From positions 3,557,713 through 3,621,712 of the forward strand of contig VYZI01000005.1 in assembly GCA_013397695.1 (NCBI GenBank): 64,000 nucleotides of DNA. The letters run 5' to 3'. Positions 13,201 through 25,400 of this stretch are shown piece by piece (position 1 is the stretch's first letter; every line of letters starts with the position of its first letter). The notes beneath the pieces are model-generated. The model worked only from the letters and a program-made list of their open reading frames with translations. It was not told the DNA's origin and did no database searches. Both the position numbers and the translations under genes were made by a program. Source of the DNA: Centropus unirufus. Its lineage: Eukaryota; Chordata; Aves; Cuculiformes; Centropidae.

Positions 13201-16200
13201 CGCAGAGCAGACAAGAGAATTAGGAAACATCTTTTACTTCCCCTATCCCTCCAAAAAAGAGCACAAATAGCAAATGGCATTTAGCAAATTATTTTCATAA
13301 TTAGCTTATCTGTCTGATGAAACAGTCTGTTCTATATACGTTATTTTATTTGACTAAGACATAATCATCAGTAACTAGTCTTATCTTTGGAAGCTATTCT
13401 TATTTTCATTCAATCTGGCAACCAGCAGTTATTTTTCCATTAATACAATAGCATGGGTTTTGCTGGTTGCCTACAACCATTAAAATGCAGACAAATAGTT
13501 GTTCTTTATTTTGTAGCGAGTAACGCATCTCAAATTTCAGTAAGGTTATTCTAACAAAAAAACACCACCATTGAAAGGTCTTACTAAACACATGCCACTG
13601 CCTTTATTCCAAAATAGTCTGTTTTACTCTGATTCATCAGTTCTGCATTTAGAAATGCATTCTTTCTCCTTTCATTTCTGTTGCTTAGCCACATTTTAGA
13701 AGTTACTGAGTCTACATTATAAACACAAACAAACCCGATGTTTTCTGCATTAACTGACTTTACAATACTCCAGAAAATACTTGGACAGGTTAAAACCAGT
13801 ATTAATTAGTTAAAAGCAGAAGGAAGCTTTTCTCTGTAAAAAAAAAAGTTCTAAAAATCTCTGGACATGTCAGTCTATACAGCATGTACAGTCCATATAC
13901 AAGTTTCACTGCAATGTTTTTTATCTTTGTATATAAATAGTAAAGACAAATTTTTCCTATTACCTAAGAAATCCTTCATATTTCCTGATCGACTACAAAT
14001 TCCTAAAGGTTGTAGATGTCAAACACATAGCTTGTGCTTTATTTATAAAATTGAACATCTTCGTACAGCTTTACACATGAATGTAAAACCTGAGCATCTG
14101 GTTTAGAAGTAGTATACCACTGATTTAGGTCCCACTAGATTCATGGTGCCAAATTAGTCAGCCACAGGCTGAACATAAGTAATACTTGCTCGCAAGATAC
14201 ATGAAATGAAGCTTCCTGGCTGTGGAAATGTATTTATCATAATGAAATCTCTTTTCCACAACAGGAGTTTGAAATATTATGAAAACAGTTCTTCCATGAG
14301 CATAGCAAGATGACTAAGAAACGTCCCTGTACTTAAGTGACAGTTTAACTGATATGGTACTAACCAAATCTTGACAGCTTCTCCTCTGAAGATTCACTTG
14401 GAAAAAAAAAAATCTTCTTTGCTTCACCCAGCAGTTTATTAGTGCATGCATTAAAACTTGTGCATAAAGTAATCCAGAATGGAAAATAAATTATACTCCA
14501 TAAATACTATCCAGCACGGATTTACTGAGAAGCCTTCAGAATCAGACTCCCACTCCTTACAGCCTCGTCACATCATAACTTCCCTTCTGGATATAAGGCT
14601 CCAATACCTGTAGCATAACACCCTCAATTTGAGGCATCAAAAGTATCTTCTTGTCAACAAAGAGATTGGATTTAGAGGAAAAAAGGCAGAACCAAAGGAA
14701 AGCATACCACATAGAAACTGGCCTTCCATACCTACATACACATCGCCACAGAGCGTAAAGGTAAATTCTTTAGCATGACATGAATACCCTCAAGACTGAA
14801 ACTTCGGAGAAGTATTCTACAAACTATCCTTACATTTGTCACTTCTGAAAAGTATAAATTCTCATTCCTGATCATTTTTCAAATTTGACTCCAGTTTTTC
14901 AGCAGTGTGAGATACACAGCACAGCAGGGAGAAGGCTGAAAAACAGGGGCACAAGTGGACAGAAGGAGAAAGTGGCACAGAAATACACTTAGCATACAAT
15001 ACACACATCGAATCCATCTGGTATGCTTCAAAAGCATTTGAAGCTGAAAAGAAAAAGACAATTCTCCTAAAAATGCACCAGCAATGATACTTGATGAATT
15101 TCAGTCCAATGAGTTTCTCTTGCACTGGAGCGAAAGATAAGGGACCTAGGCTTACATGAGCTGATCTAACCTAAACTTGCTAACGCAAAAGAGGAGCAGG
15201 TCCTACCACCCTCCCTAGATCTCTAGCCCAAGCTGCATGCTCCCTTCACCTCCTTTGCACCAGCTCTTCCACTCAGTGCTAAGGGAACACACAGCTCTGC
15301 TATCCTGGCAGAAGTTAAGCCTGACAGGAAACTGATAACAGTTTTTCTGTTAGCCATGCAGAGAGAAGGGGCAGCCCTGCACCGATGCAAACAAAACAGA
15401 AGAGGAAGACCACTTACGGTGTAAGTAGCCAAGTATTACACTTTGCTTTCTGCACTCTCACATCTTCTGGCTCATTCCATAATACACCTACCTAGAGATC
15501 TTCTCAAATGTTGCACTTAACATTAAAAAGAGAGATCACCAAAACAAAACAATCAGTGAAAAGCTTTTGTAAGGATTTCTGCTTTTCATTTCTGTTAAGT
15601 GTGGCTGTAATCTGATTTTGAGCATACCAAAACTCCAAAATGCTGTCAGGCATGCTAAATGATTCAATACCATACACAGTTTGCAAGCCTCTTCCCACTT
15701 CGTTTTTTTTCACTCAAGTCTGTCAGGTCTTATATTCAGCAGTTTTATAGTGTAAAAGGTTACTGTACATACCCAGTGGCTATTATGCTTACATTAGTCA
15801 CTCAGTTTGCGACTAAAAGTGCTACATACATGCAGAAACAGCACAACAAGCTCCACTCAGGCCTGATAGGGTCATCTGAGGCTACTTAGCTATCGTCAAG
15901 CATTTGGTAAAGATGGATGAAGCTCTGAAAGGCCAAATACATCCAGCAACTCTACACACAAATAAGGAGCCTCTGCAACTGCCTGATGCAAAGAATTTGG
16001 CACCATCTGAACAGAGGCAAAAGCAGGTCTAAAAGCAGTATCATCACCCCAGGAAAGGAATGTATGACAAATTCTCTGCTTCCTTTAATAATCAAAAATG
16101 TGTGACTAGATAATAACTGCATACATCCATTATTGTCTTACCGTATTGTCAGAAGATATCCACCATCCGACTTGTGCCAGAGAGCCAGCATCTATCTACT

Positions 16201-19200
16201 CAAGTAATCAAAATTATCAAAGTGGTCAGCCATGGCAAGTTCCAAGAAGGCAGCAAGCTGGATTTGGACTACAAATTGCCAGTTGAATAACACTGAGCTG
16301 CCGTAACTGTAATACTCTTGTGGGCACATCTTTTAGGAGGAACACCTTGCCACCTCTCTCTGTGTTTCTGTGACAAAAGACTGTGATACTAAATAGCTGT
16401 GATGATACATACAATGTTACTTGTGCATTCCGCACCCTTCTAGGTGCCTGTGCTCAACTGCGCTGAACAGAACTGATCTTACAATCTGGATTTGCCCATT
16501 TCTCACCCCTAGAAGGATGAATTTATTCTGCAAGTCTTTCCATGCATCAAAGAAATCACAGACAGAATATCTGACTGCAACAATAGAAACCTACCAGAAG
16601 CGTCAATGTCTCCCAGAATGACTGTGGCCTACACAGCACTTAAGTTTGTAGAGATGCCAAGCAATTAAAATACAACTTGCTCTCCTCTGAAAAGAGTCAA
16701 CTAATCTGAAAAAAAAAATCCTGTAATTAAACTTTATCACGTAGGAAAGAGGTGATTTAGTGATACAGTCTCTGTTGACACAGGTAAAGCAAAAGGCAAA
16801 GTATTACCAGAAGCATGTTTTAGTCTTTCCCCTCTATAGTTATCCCCTTTTAAATACTGCTGGAGTTTGCTGGATTACACCACTGCTCTGGAAAGAGCCC
16901 TGCCTGATCTAAACTAATAAGTCTATTTGATTAACAAAATTGACTTTATGTGCAGCCACAGTCCTCTCGCTTTCCTCTGATAAGAACAAATTTTAATTAA
17001 GTGTGGAAAAAAACATGGGAAACTACAAGCAACAGAACTTCTCATTATCTAACTCGCTCAGCTTTTTGAAAAGCCCTGGGAACATATGATCATTGCCTAA
17101 TATTCCTCTTGCATCATTTTAAATACAGCCTTAAACACAAAAGGAAATGAGAGACCTAAATTAAGTAATCTCTTTTCAAGTGTGAAAACTTTTAAGTAGC
17201 ATCACAAAGGGGAGATTAATCCCTAAACTAGCTGAAACAGTTAGCTTTTCACAAAGCAAGCTTTTCCATGATACTTGTTAAGCATATAACTTAATAAAAG
17301 ACTGAATATTTCAGCTTTTGTAGTGAGAAAATGCATTTTCCTTTACATATTCATTCTAATATTATTCATAAGACATCAGAGAAGCCATGTTTGTGGCAAA
17401 GGCCTTTGGCAAAAAAAAAAAATAATCTCTTGATCAATTTTTCTTGCAATAACTTTTGCAAATATAACAAAGGTGGGTAAATGGAAACAGGTGTGTGGTT
17501 TAAAAAATATTACAATGAATGCAAATGTACCTTCACATGCACAGAGTATAAGCACAGCAATCATTTTTAATTCAGCATTTTAGTAAACTGAGTTGGTTTT
17601 CGAGTGGTCAGTTGCTTGCAAAGAGGCAAGACTATGTAGTTACACCAGAGAAAGCATGACCTCATTTCTGACAAGCAACTAGATTGGTTGGGCTACAATG
17701 TAATTTCATCCTAACTGGCCAAACATCTTTGCCGTTGTCAGTCACTATTATTATTGCAATATTCATAGCCCTATTCAGCCAACAGCTGAATGAGTTCACA
17801 GCACTTCACTGTTTTAGGCTCTACATAGACACCTTGCATTACTAGCATCAAAATGTAACTGATGTAAACTCTCTTTTGCAAATGTCTACTTCCAATTTAT
17901 ATTCTGTAAGTCCATGAGTATGACCTCATCCTAGCATGAAAGTTTATCTTTAAAGGTTAAGAAAGTTTAGCATAGGCTGATTTCTCAGGTGCACAATTAC
18001 ATGGTTAGTGATAAATTTCCTGAACATATATTCTTTTAAGACTTTGCATCTAAGGCTCTTTTGGGGAAAGGGGAGATTTGAAACAGACCCTAATATTTTT
18101 TTCCCCACAAACTTTGCATTTAAAATACACAAATGTCATATTTAGAAACTTTACATGCTGCATCTTGCCTTTTTACCCACAATTAGAAATGGAAATTCTA
18201 AATTCAAGGTTGCTATGTTATTGGCAGCTACTAGTAAATTCTGTTATCTTCATTCTAGATCTACTGCACTGACAGTATTTTAGAAGCATTTTGTAGTGCA
18301 TTACAAAGTGATGAAAACTGTGCCACTAAAGAACTAAGAATATGCACACTGCAATTTGTCACCTAGGATAGAAGTTCTACAATCCAGTAGTTGAGACAGT
18401 ACAGTGGGATTTAGTAAGCAAAAAACTAATCACTGAGGTGTATTTAGTCTCAAACAGAACTAGCATCCTTAAATAACAGCTAGAAGAATTTTTCTAGTTC
18501 TTATACTGTTTGCGATCCACATTATATTAGCCAGACCTCCTCTATGAATCCATCTAAACACCCACCTAAACATTTTTTCCCTAATACTTTTCATACTTTT
18601 ACCTACCTAATTGCATACAAAATCCTCTAAGAACAATTGATGTGATGTGACATTTTTCACTAAGAGGTCCAAAGTGCGCATTGGTAGCTGTACAAGTCAA
18701 CTTGGACCGCCAAGCCACAATGCTCCTCATGCCACCACTGTCCCCGTTAATCCCCCCCCTTTTTAACCCAAGCATCTTCAAATTGGGCAGCAATATCAAA
18801 ACTTGATTTTTTGCTCATCTGCCAAGAGCTGACTGCTATTCCATTTTTGAGAAATGTTCTTTCCAGTGCCTTTCCACTTAGTCTTGGATGCCGCTGCAAT
18901 CAGCTACACTCATGCTTCAGGAAAGTCTCAAAATAAACAGAACAACACAGAAGAACTCAAGATTTAGCATCTCTAGCTTGCCAGTAATAAACACAGAATC
19001 GACTCATCTAAAACATCTGACTCTAAATAGAAATCATTTTGTCAAGCATCAGTGTAGCATGAACATGGATTTGCAAAACCACAAATAGCATAGACATCCA
19101 AAATTCCTAATTATAGCACACTTGAGAAAGTGCTTTCAAGTCCAGAAAACCCACAGTAAAATACCTATTCAAAGTCAGAAGCCATGAAGTGACACTCCAA

Positions 19201-20971
19201 ATGTTCTACTAGCTAAAAATATTTATATTAAGAATAAAGCAAGAATTTTAGTTCAGTGTACAGAAATACCTTGTCAGTATAAAAAAAATAGCTAATTGTT
19301 TACCTCAGGTAAATTAGCAAAACATTTGACAATTCAGTCTTAATGTAAACCATCACTACAGTCACTATTATAACCATAGCAACACACACAAAGCCATGTA
19401 CAGAGTCCTAATAGGTGTTATTAGGATAATGAAAGTATTAGATACCAAGCACATAAAAACAAGAGGCATGTTGACTACAACATGCAATTTTTGAAGCATC
19501 ACTTGAAATTATATGTACCTAAATTTGTTGGAGTACTATTGAGTTCTACCTGAATTATCAGATACAAGCAATATAACTACAGGACATTATACAGTGACTA
19601 TTAATGTTTACAGCTACTGTAAAAAAAAAATTTAAGTCACTTCTAATAGCACATGCAGTAGAGCTATCAGAGAATTATCTGTAGTAGTTTGTCTAGCACA
19701 CTCCACTTTCCAGCCAGAAATACGAAGACCAATTTACAGATTACTATTTCTCTTACCTTTAAAAAATTGCGAGCAACTGGGAACTCACCCCCTACTTTCA
19801 ATTTTCAGGCAAGGAAAGGGCAGAGAAGGGAAAGAGGGAGTTAGAGCCTTCTGAATTCCCTGCCTCCTTTGATAGCCAAGTCAGTACTTATTAGAAATTG
19901 ATCCCTACCACCTTGCAGCAGAACTTGTAAGCAACCTGGACTCATTATGTCACTCTTATATGGCTAAAGCGAGCCAAGAAGGGTGGTTGGGGTTTTTTTT
20001 TTTTGCAGGGTAGGGCCGGATAGTGATGCTAAAAATAAACTAAAACCATGCACTTTTCTGAAAAGGTCATGGGTTCTCTCACAAGCAAGTACGAGCCGAC
20101 ATCACATTCACATTATCAACAGGAAAGTAAATTACAATGTATACAATTGCAAATTTCCATACAGAAAGAACTTTTAAGCACTTTTGAGAATGTTTCAAGT
20201 ATCTCCTTCAAACAGAGCTGCTCCAGAACTGCACACTCATCTATAACTCACCTAAGTTACAACAATATTTCTAGCCCATTAGCTAGCTTCCACACACGGC
20301 ATTATCTTGAAACAGAAAGCAGAGTGGTACAACATCATGGTAGTCAAGTTTAGATTACTGGTTGAATTCAAAGAGAACCTACCCACTGCTGGTGCATCAT
20401 ATTCATCCCCAAGTAAAATTTCAGGAGCAGAATATGCAAGGGATCCACAGCTTGTGGTGAGCTTCTTTCCAGGCTGGAATTTGTTGCTGAAGCCAAAATC
20501 AGTCAATTTCACAAGTCCTTGTTTTTCAAAGAAGACAACATTCTCTGGTTTTAAGTCTCTATGAACTACATGCAGTTTATGGCAGTAGGATATAGCATGA
20601 ACTATTTGAGCAAAATACTTTTTTGCCAGATCCTCATTCAGCCCTTCTTCATGTTTCATGATGTAGTCAAACATATCTCCTCCATCACCTAGCTCCAAGA
20701 TAAGATAAAGCTTAGTCTGAGTGTCAATCACCTCATACAGCCGTACTATATTGGGATGCTGCACTAGCTTCATGCATCTAACTTCTTGAAAAAGATGTCC
20801 AGTGGCTAGAGTGTCCAGTTTGGTCTTGTCAATTACTTTTACTGCTACTTTTTCACCTGTAAAGACATGCCGAGCAAGCTTGACCACAGCAAAGTGGCCT
20901 CTGCCCAAAGTTTTATCCAAGTCATACAATCCTGCAATTTTTCCATCATATCCTCGTTTGAAGCCTGCCAT
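1046..20971 (-). CDS. SNRK: SNRK, SNF-related serine/threonine kinase (N-terminal 314 codons, three exons, 3' end outside window)
   Basis: The join of 20971-20383, 3527-3386 and 1258-1046 (minus strand) is 944 nt, one open frame of 314 codons plus two bases. It encodes a CAMK/AMPK-related kinase. Visible marks are a glycine loop LGRGHFAVV (22-30), the ATP-anchoring Lys45 in VAVKV, Glu63, HRDLKPEN (137-144, catalytic Asp139), DFGFS (158-162), activation-loop Thr173, the APE motif (182-184) and DIWSLG (197-202). The kinase fold ends near HAWL (266-269). A UBA-like linker begins after about residue 290. The N-terminal sequence and the length to the kinase core match vertebrate SNRK, an LKB1-activated kinase phosphorylated on the T-loop threonine. 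Mammalian SNRK is about 765 residues, so over half the protein lies left of position 1. No frameshift or missing catalytic residue is seen. Family identity is from recognition, not from a search. Confidence 0.97.
1259..3385 (-). other. SNRK: SNRK intron between exons 4 and 5
   Basis: A 2,127-bp AT-rich intron with canonical ends. No repeat family was recognised. A 92-codon plus-strand ORF at 2910-3188 looks like chance. Confidence 0.85.
3386..3527 (-). CDS. SNRK: SNRK exon 4: kinase C-lobe (DIWSLG to KECK)
   Basis: This 142-nt exon is read on the minus strand. The acceptor ATAATTACAG ends at 3528 and the donor GTAAGT starts at 3385. With the G from the previous exon it begins at Asp197 and encodes DIWSLGVILFMLVCGQPPF and on to PPHVSKECK (about residue 243). 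It ends with GA, the first two bases of Asp244. It carries the αF helix and substrate-lobe sequence typical of AMPK-related kinases. Both splice sites are canonical and the phase agrees with the flanking exons. Confidence 0.96.
4600..5060 (+). mobile_element. CR1 LINE, 3' end fragment
   Basis: The stretch carries the typical CR1 3' portion: GTCATGAAGATGACCAAAGG, GGCTGAGAGAGTTGG, TTGTTCAGCCTAGAGAAG, then the AGGTTGCCCAGAGAAGTCATGGA block and GGTCCCTTCCAACCC. It closes with a decayed form of the ATTCTATGA tail. It is 5' truncated, as most CR1 copies are, and lies antisense to SNRK. Confidence 0.9.
7750..8050 (+). mobile_element. CR1 LINE, old 3' fragment
   Basis: A more diverged match to the CR1 3' region: CCTGGCACAGGTTGTCCCAG, GGCTGTGGAGTCTCC, CTTGGAGACATTCAAAAGC, and a GGATTACACCAGGTGACCTT block near the end. 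It is antisense to SNRK and looks older than the 4600 copy. Confidence 0.8.
8600..9020 (-). mobile_element. CR1 LINE ORF2 endonuclease-end fragment, inverted
   Basis: Minus-strand translation matches the end of the CR1 endonuclease region and what follows, with several frame changes: FSDPDVCWKYN (family DFNHPDICW), RSFLQCVVDN, FVNREGCVGG, GDHLGHSNHKI, then NATLDFWRVECGLFRSLVDRVP and VQEAWTFFKKEIL. It abuts the opposite-strand CR1 3' fragment that starts near 9030, suggesting one insertion with an inverted 5' part. The frame is disrupted. Confidence 0.8.
9021..9445 (+). mobile_element. CR1 LINE, 3' end fragment joined to inverted ORF2 piece
   Basis: Plus-strand CR1 3' sequence: GGAGCTGTTCAGCTTGCAGC, AGGAGGCTATGGGGAGACC, TTGGTCTCTTCTCCCAGGTA, GATAGGCTGCCCAGGGAAGT. 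It ends at CTTGAATGGTTCTATTATT. It contains a small AT-rich interruption near 9238-9262. It is antisense to SNRK. Confidence 0.88.
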
Positions 20972-21076
20972 TCTGTTTCAGAAGATGAAATGATATTTCA
21001 ACTCTTCGGAAATGTTATCTTTTCATATAAGAGTATCTGATGCAAATAAGTAGTCCATTGTCACTGGCAAGCATCC
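20383..21076 (-). CDS. SNRK: SNRK exon 3: end of 5' leader, start codon and kinase N-lobe to APE motif
   Basis: On the minus strand the acceptor TATTTTTAG ends at 21077 and the exon starts at 21076. The leader part is 20972-21076. The ATG at 20971-20969 has A at -3 and G at +4, a strong Kozak context, and an in-frame stop lies 54 nt upstream, so the start is well fixed. The 589 coding bases give residues 1-196 plus the first base of Asp197. The donor is GTAGGT starting at 20382. Reading on past this donor gives about 34 residues of intron sequence that do not belong to the protein. Confidence 0.96.
20972..21076 (-). other. SNRK: SNRK 5' leader portion of exon 3
   Basis: This is the 105-nt untranslated part of the start-codon exon. 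It holds stop codons of upstream ORFs in three frames: TGA at 21063-21061, TGA at 21025-21023 and TAA at 21017-21015. Translation of the kinase therefore cannot begin further upstream. It lacks a further ATG between the last uORF stop and the main start. Confidence 0.85.
21015..21074 (-). promoter_or_regulatory. Predicted uORF 3 within SNRK exon 3 (19 codons)
   Basis: An ATG at 21074-21072, two bases into exon 3, opens the third frame: MLASDNGLL through to a TAA at 21017-21015. It ends 43 nt before the kinase ATG. It does not depend on which leader exon is used, except for its start context. Confidence 0.4.
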
Positions 21077-22361
21077 CTAAAAATATAAAGAGACAAGATT
21101 ATACATTTGCATAAAAATAAGCTAAATTATTATTACAGATTAGTTATGAAATTCTTCAGGCATTTTTGCAAAGGGTTTGATAAGCCATGTTGTGGTAACC
21201 AACAGATTTCCGAAATCACATTAGCCATGTGCTTGAAGAAAGTGAATTTCAATAGAGGAATAATGAAAATTTCTCTGAAAAGCAGTGGTGTTCACGTTCT
21301 TGAATTAGAAACCTTGCAAGCAACACTTGAAGAAGTCAGTGCTACAAGGACTGTTAAAGTTGGCGAAGTCAAAATTTAACTCTTCCAGATACATTAGAAA
21401 TCAGCTGGGTAGCACAGAATATTGACAAGAGGAACATGCTTCATTTGTCCTATTTTCAGCATACTCCATGTTTCGGCAAAAACCATCTTTAATCAGAGTT
21501 CTGATGCCATGACTTAGAACTCTTACCTCCCCCCTTTTTAACAGTAATTAGTCTGAGCATGATCAATTAATGCTGTAATTACAACAAATGAACAAAGCTT
21601 TACAGGCTGAAATGAAACATTTGGGTTAGATGTACTCTTCGTGCTAAATAAAATGTCTTGCTAAATATTTTGACTGGAGTTTTAAACACTGATGACAAAA
21701 ACTTTGCATGTAGGCTGGATATGCTCAGCAGTCCTGGGAATGAGTCAGGAGAAGAAGAAGAAGAGTGGGAAGGAAGGGGAGAGAACTCAAAAGTTCAGCT
21801 GATTTGTGCTGAACTCCTTGTTACCAGCTAATTTGTCATTTAAGCAAACAAGACCAAACTTACAAAATGCTTGTATCTGGAACCAGGATTTGAAGGCTGT
21901 CTCATTGTCAGTTCTTTTTTAGACAAAACCTCCCCAAAAACTCTTCCTGCATCTTTAATCATAGATTGAGGTTTAAAGAAAAATCTACAGCTATCAAAAA
22001 CCTAACCATTTCTCCCACTTTGAGTGCAAAGTAGCTAGAAATATGAAAATTAGATGGCTTATTGCCAACTCAAAATACAGATAACATAGCTTTTCAGAAT
22101 ATATTTTCAGTTTCAAAACTGAACTTCAAAAAGAAAATCTTTGAAAAGAAAGCTGGCAAACAAACAGCCCCTTACTTTAGTTATTCTCAAGTTGAAACAT
22201 AAGCATTAGATTAAAAACACTCCCTGCTACACAAGTTATTTCACAGGCAGTGAAATTAATGAACCTGGTTTCATATGGATTCAATTACAAGGTTGGGGGT
22301 CCTATGAGGATTCTCTGATGTTTAACAAGCTCACCTTACAGCTTCTCTCAGCTGGAGCCAT
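21023..22361 (-). promoter_or_regulatory. Predicted uORF 2 across SNRK exons 2-3 (26 codons, strong Kozak)
   Basis: An ATG at 22361-22359 in ACCATGG context gives nine codons in exon 2. It continues in phase 0 into exon 3 and stops at TGA 21025-21023, 51 nt before the kinase ATG. The peptide begins MAPAERSCK. It is in the same frame as the kinase, but further stops prevent an N-terminal extension. A uORF in this context would be expected to reduce initiation at the main ATG. Confidence 0.45.
21077..22334 (-). other. SNRK: SNRK intron between exons 2 and 3
   Basis: A 1,258-bp intron with a GTGAGC donor and a TTTTTAG acceptor. No repeat or gene is recognised inside. Confidence 0.6.
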
Positions 22362-22433
22362 GGTATAACCTCTTCTCTATCCAGTTTTCTGCTTCCACAA
22401 AGTCCGTGGGAATTCAGTTTGAGACCTCCACGC
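22335..22433 (-). other. SNRK: SNRK non-coding exon 2 (predicted)
   Basis: A 99-nt segment is flanked on the minus strand by a TTTTACAG acceptor (ending 22434) and an AAG|GTGAGC donor (starting 22334). Vertebrate SNRK transcripts are known to have non-coding leader exons before the ATG exon, and the spacing fits. It contains an ATG in the context ACCATGG at 22361-22359, which opens a uORF that continues into exon 3. No transcript evidence is available here, so the exon is inferred from splice signals and context. Confidence 0.6.
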
Positions 22434-25400
22434 CTGTAAAATTTGAATGAAATCAATCAACTTCTGAATCCTCATAACTTAAGGAACAGGGTAAGTGTAA
22501 CGATGATATAAACATTGGGGTTTGGTTTTTTCTTTTGTTTTTCTTTAAAGATAATAATCAAGCTTCATAAAACTCCACTGGGTTTTGTGTTACTGTACCC
22601 TTTCATTCTGCTACTAAGCATTATACTTCAGATGCTCTTCCAAAAACCACTCCACCTCACTAGAAGATGACATAGTATCAAAGTTGGGGTTGGCGTACCT
22701 GCTTCTCAACACATTCCACAACACTCACCTTAATTTTCTCCTACTACTCTTAATTAATCATGTAATACCATCCCAGCCTTATTCCAGAATGTATAAAACT
22801 AGATTAGAGCATGCTACATTAAACCAAATGTCCAAGTCAAATACTCTCCGACCCAGTAAGTAATCATTGGAAGATGCATCAGGAAGAAGACAGTACAATA
22901 GCAAACAGAGATAAGGAGAGATTCAGTATTTACTTTCAAGAGATTCAAAAACTTCTGTACATCAGAGCACAGTGGCTTTGTGTTTAACAAAGCCTGATGG
23001 ATTCCAACCCTCCCTGTGAAACTGGGCAGGTGCTTTGTTAAAGCATGTGAATTTTTAGCATCAAGAACATTCCTCTATAAGGAGTTGAATAGCACAACTG
23101 TGCACTGTGAGAAGAACCACTTCCTCTTGTTTGTTTTTAATCCTCTGGTAATTTGTGCATCTTCTCATTCACCATCTGTTCCAAAACAAGAACCATCATA
23201 CTCTATTTACCTTGCCCCAAGCAACTCCCAGTCTTGGCTTTCTCCCTTCCTAGCTTCAGCTCGGTCTTGTTCAAGTCCTAGGCTGTCCTTCCTTTTACAG
23301 AGGTTATTCTAGCAAAAATCATTTACGATTACACACAGTAATCAATAGGATAAAAGCTTACAGAAACAGAAGATAAACTATGCTTACTAATATCGCAGCC
23401 TTACTAGCTGAAATAAAATTTATAGAGATCATTAACACTTTAACATAAAGTTTCCACCATAACAGGCCAACTAACTTAAATCTGTAGTTTTAAAATAAAT
23501 CTTCAGAGACAAAGCTCCCCCAGCTAAACACAAGGATCTTAGACATACGCGTGGTTAGAAGTGCACGTAAGAAAATTAAGAACAATTCAGTAGTAGAAAA
23601 TGGATCCAAAACTGTCATAGTGCATTTAGATATAAAACTTGATTATTGTTTATGCTGCCTAAATGGTCACAGTCACTATACCAATATTTTTCACAGAAGT
23701 ACTTTTTTTCTCTCTCTCTCTGGAGTAAGAAACCAGAATTTCAATAGGACCTAAGGAACAACTAAGAATACAGTTCCACAAGGTACCAGTTTTTGAGTTG
23801 AAGCCTCTTTGTGATCCTCTGCGCAGTTGCCTCCTTACTTACATCCATAAAACTTTTGGGACTAACTGTAACTGGAACCACCCAAAACTTCAGATTTAAC
23901 ACATCTACTACCATCATAGTCCAAAACAGGGTTGATTTTAATGACAGATCAGTTTTCCAGTTTACAATATGACCTCTTGAACATTTTTACCAAATGAAGG
24001 AGCTGCAAGTTGCAACACGTAACAATTACAATTTCAAGCAGCCATACTGTACCAGTAAGCCAAACTGCAGCCTGAGGAAAAAACATGTAAGAGACAGCAC
24101 AGAAAATATTTACTTGCCTTTGTTGTAATTCAAGTCCTTTATAAGTTCATCATTCAGCATAAGAGTTTGGGGGTTGTAGCTGGTGAGCTTACTAACCATT
24201 AGCAGCATTTACTGTATGTGGCTCATTCCAGCTTGACTAGAATTCAGCTACGCCCCAATACTCATTTTATGCCATATAGAAATTTACCAGTAAATAGATT
24301 CAGAACAGATCCTTCCTTCCAGAGAAACTCATACATCTTACCCCACAAAATACTGCAAACAGCCCCTGTATTGAGATTTGCAGAGGCTGTTTAGTACTAT
24401 CACATGCATCCTATTAAGAGGCTTAACCACAGTACCGTAATTCAACCATCTCCTCAAGATGGATGAATAGGTCTCTAATAGATCTGTTTAGAAAAGCAGC
24501 ATGTGTCAGAGAATGGTTTCTCTTCAAGCAATTCATCCTGTCCAAAAAGTTTCGTTATGCTATGCATTACATGCAAGAGCAGCCTAGTTCATCTTATCTT
24601 AATGCATGTATTAGCTCCTTGCTTCAGAAAAATGAAGATTCAAGTTTCCATTTCAACAAAACATCATAATACTATCAAGGCAAAAAACTTCCCTGCATTA
24701 TCCAGCCAACCAACATAAAAGCTGAAGTAATCTTCACTGGGGCTCCTCTGTCCACAGACGGCTAACCCTTCCTGTCTCCCTTCATGATAAATAGAGATTC
24801 AGTCAACACAGATAAGAGTGTATGATAAAATAAATTGCACCCTCAAGCAGATAGCTAAATAGATCAAATGAATCATTTCTTAAAAGTACACATTTTCAAT
24901 TTCTGTAGCAGGAGCTCAGGATGACTGGTTGAGTGGATGTACATAATACACACATCCACAAGATAGATTAAGTAGGTTTCACCCTGTTTCTTCTTTTGCT
25001 CCCTTTTGTCACAGATGAATAACAGCATCCATATTGATTATTTATTTACTACATAATTATACCTTGAAAGTCAGACTTACATTGCTATTCTTCTTAGAAA
25101 CAATAAACCAAAATTTTACATAAACTGATCAGAGATCCAGAAGCAATTTGTACAGATCTTCAGAAACTGAGAGCAAACTGAAGGAAACATCAACTTGGTA
25201 CACAAACTGTAGAAGTATAATTTTTCACATTTTCCAATATTTCCTGTTAATATTTACCTGCTATCCTACAACAGGTCTTACAACCCAACACCCTAATCCA
25301 TGAACCTTTCTATTTGTCACTACACAAGCTACTACTTATCTGTGATGATGTTACACCTTCACCAGTGTGTCAATCTGTTTTCCCCATGAGAGTTTTTTAT

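Larger units (their letters stand above)
3528..20382 (-). other. SNRK: SNRK intron between exons 3 and 4 (16.9 kb)
   Basis: A long AT-rich intron that splits the Asp197 codon. Three CR1 insertions lie in its 3' half in transcript terms (4600-9445). The stretches 3528-4599, 5061-7749, 8051-8599 and 9446-20382 show only ordinary AT-rich sequence and short homopolymers, with no gene recognised. Confidence 0.85.

Noticed and set aside
20279..20382. C-terminal extension of the kinase ORF beyond residue 196
   Set aside because: It is intron read-through past a canonical GTAGGT donor. The true continuation is the exon at 3386-3527, which restores the conserved DIWSLG motif.
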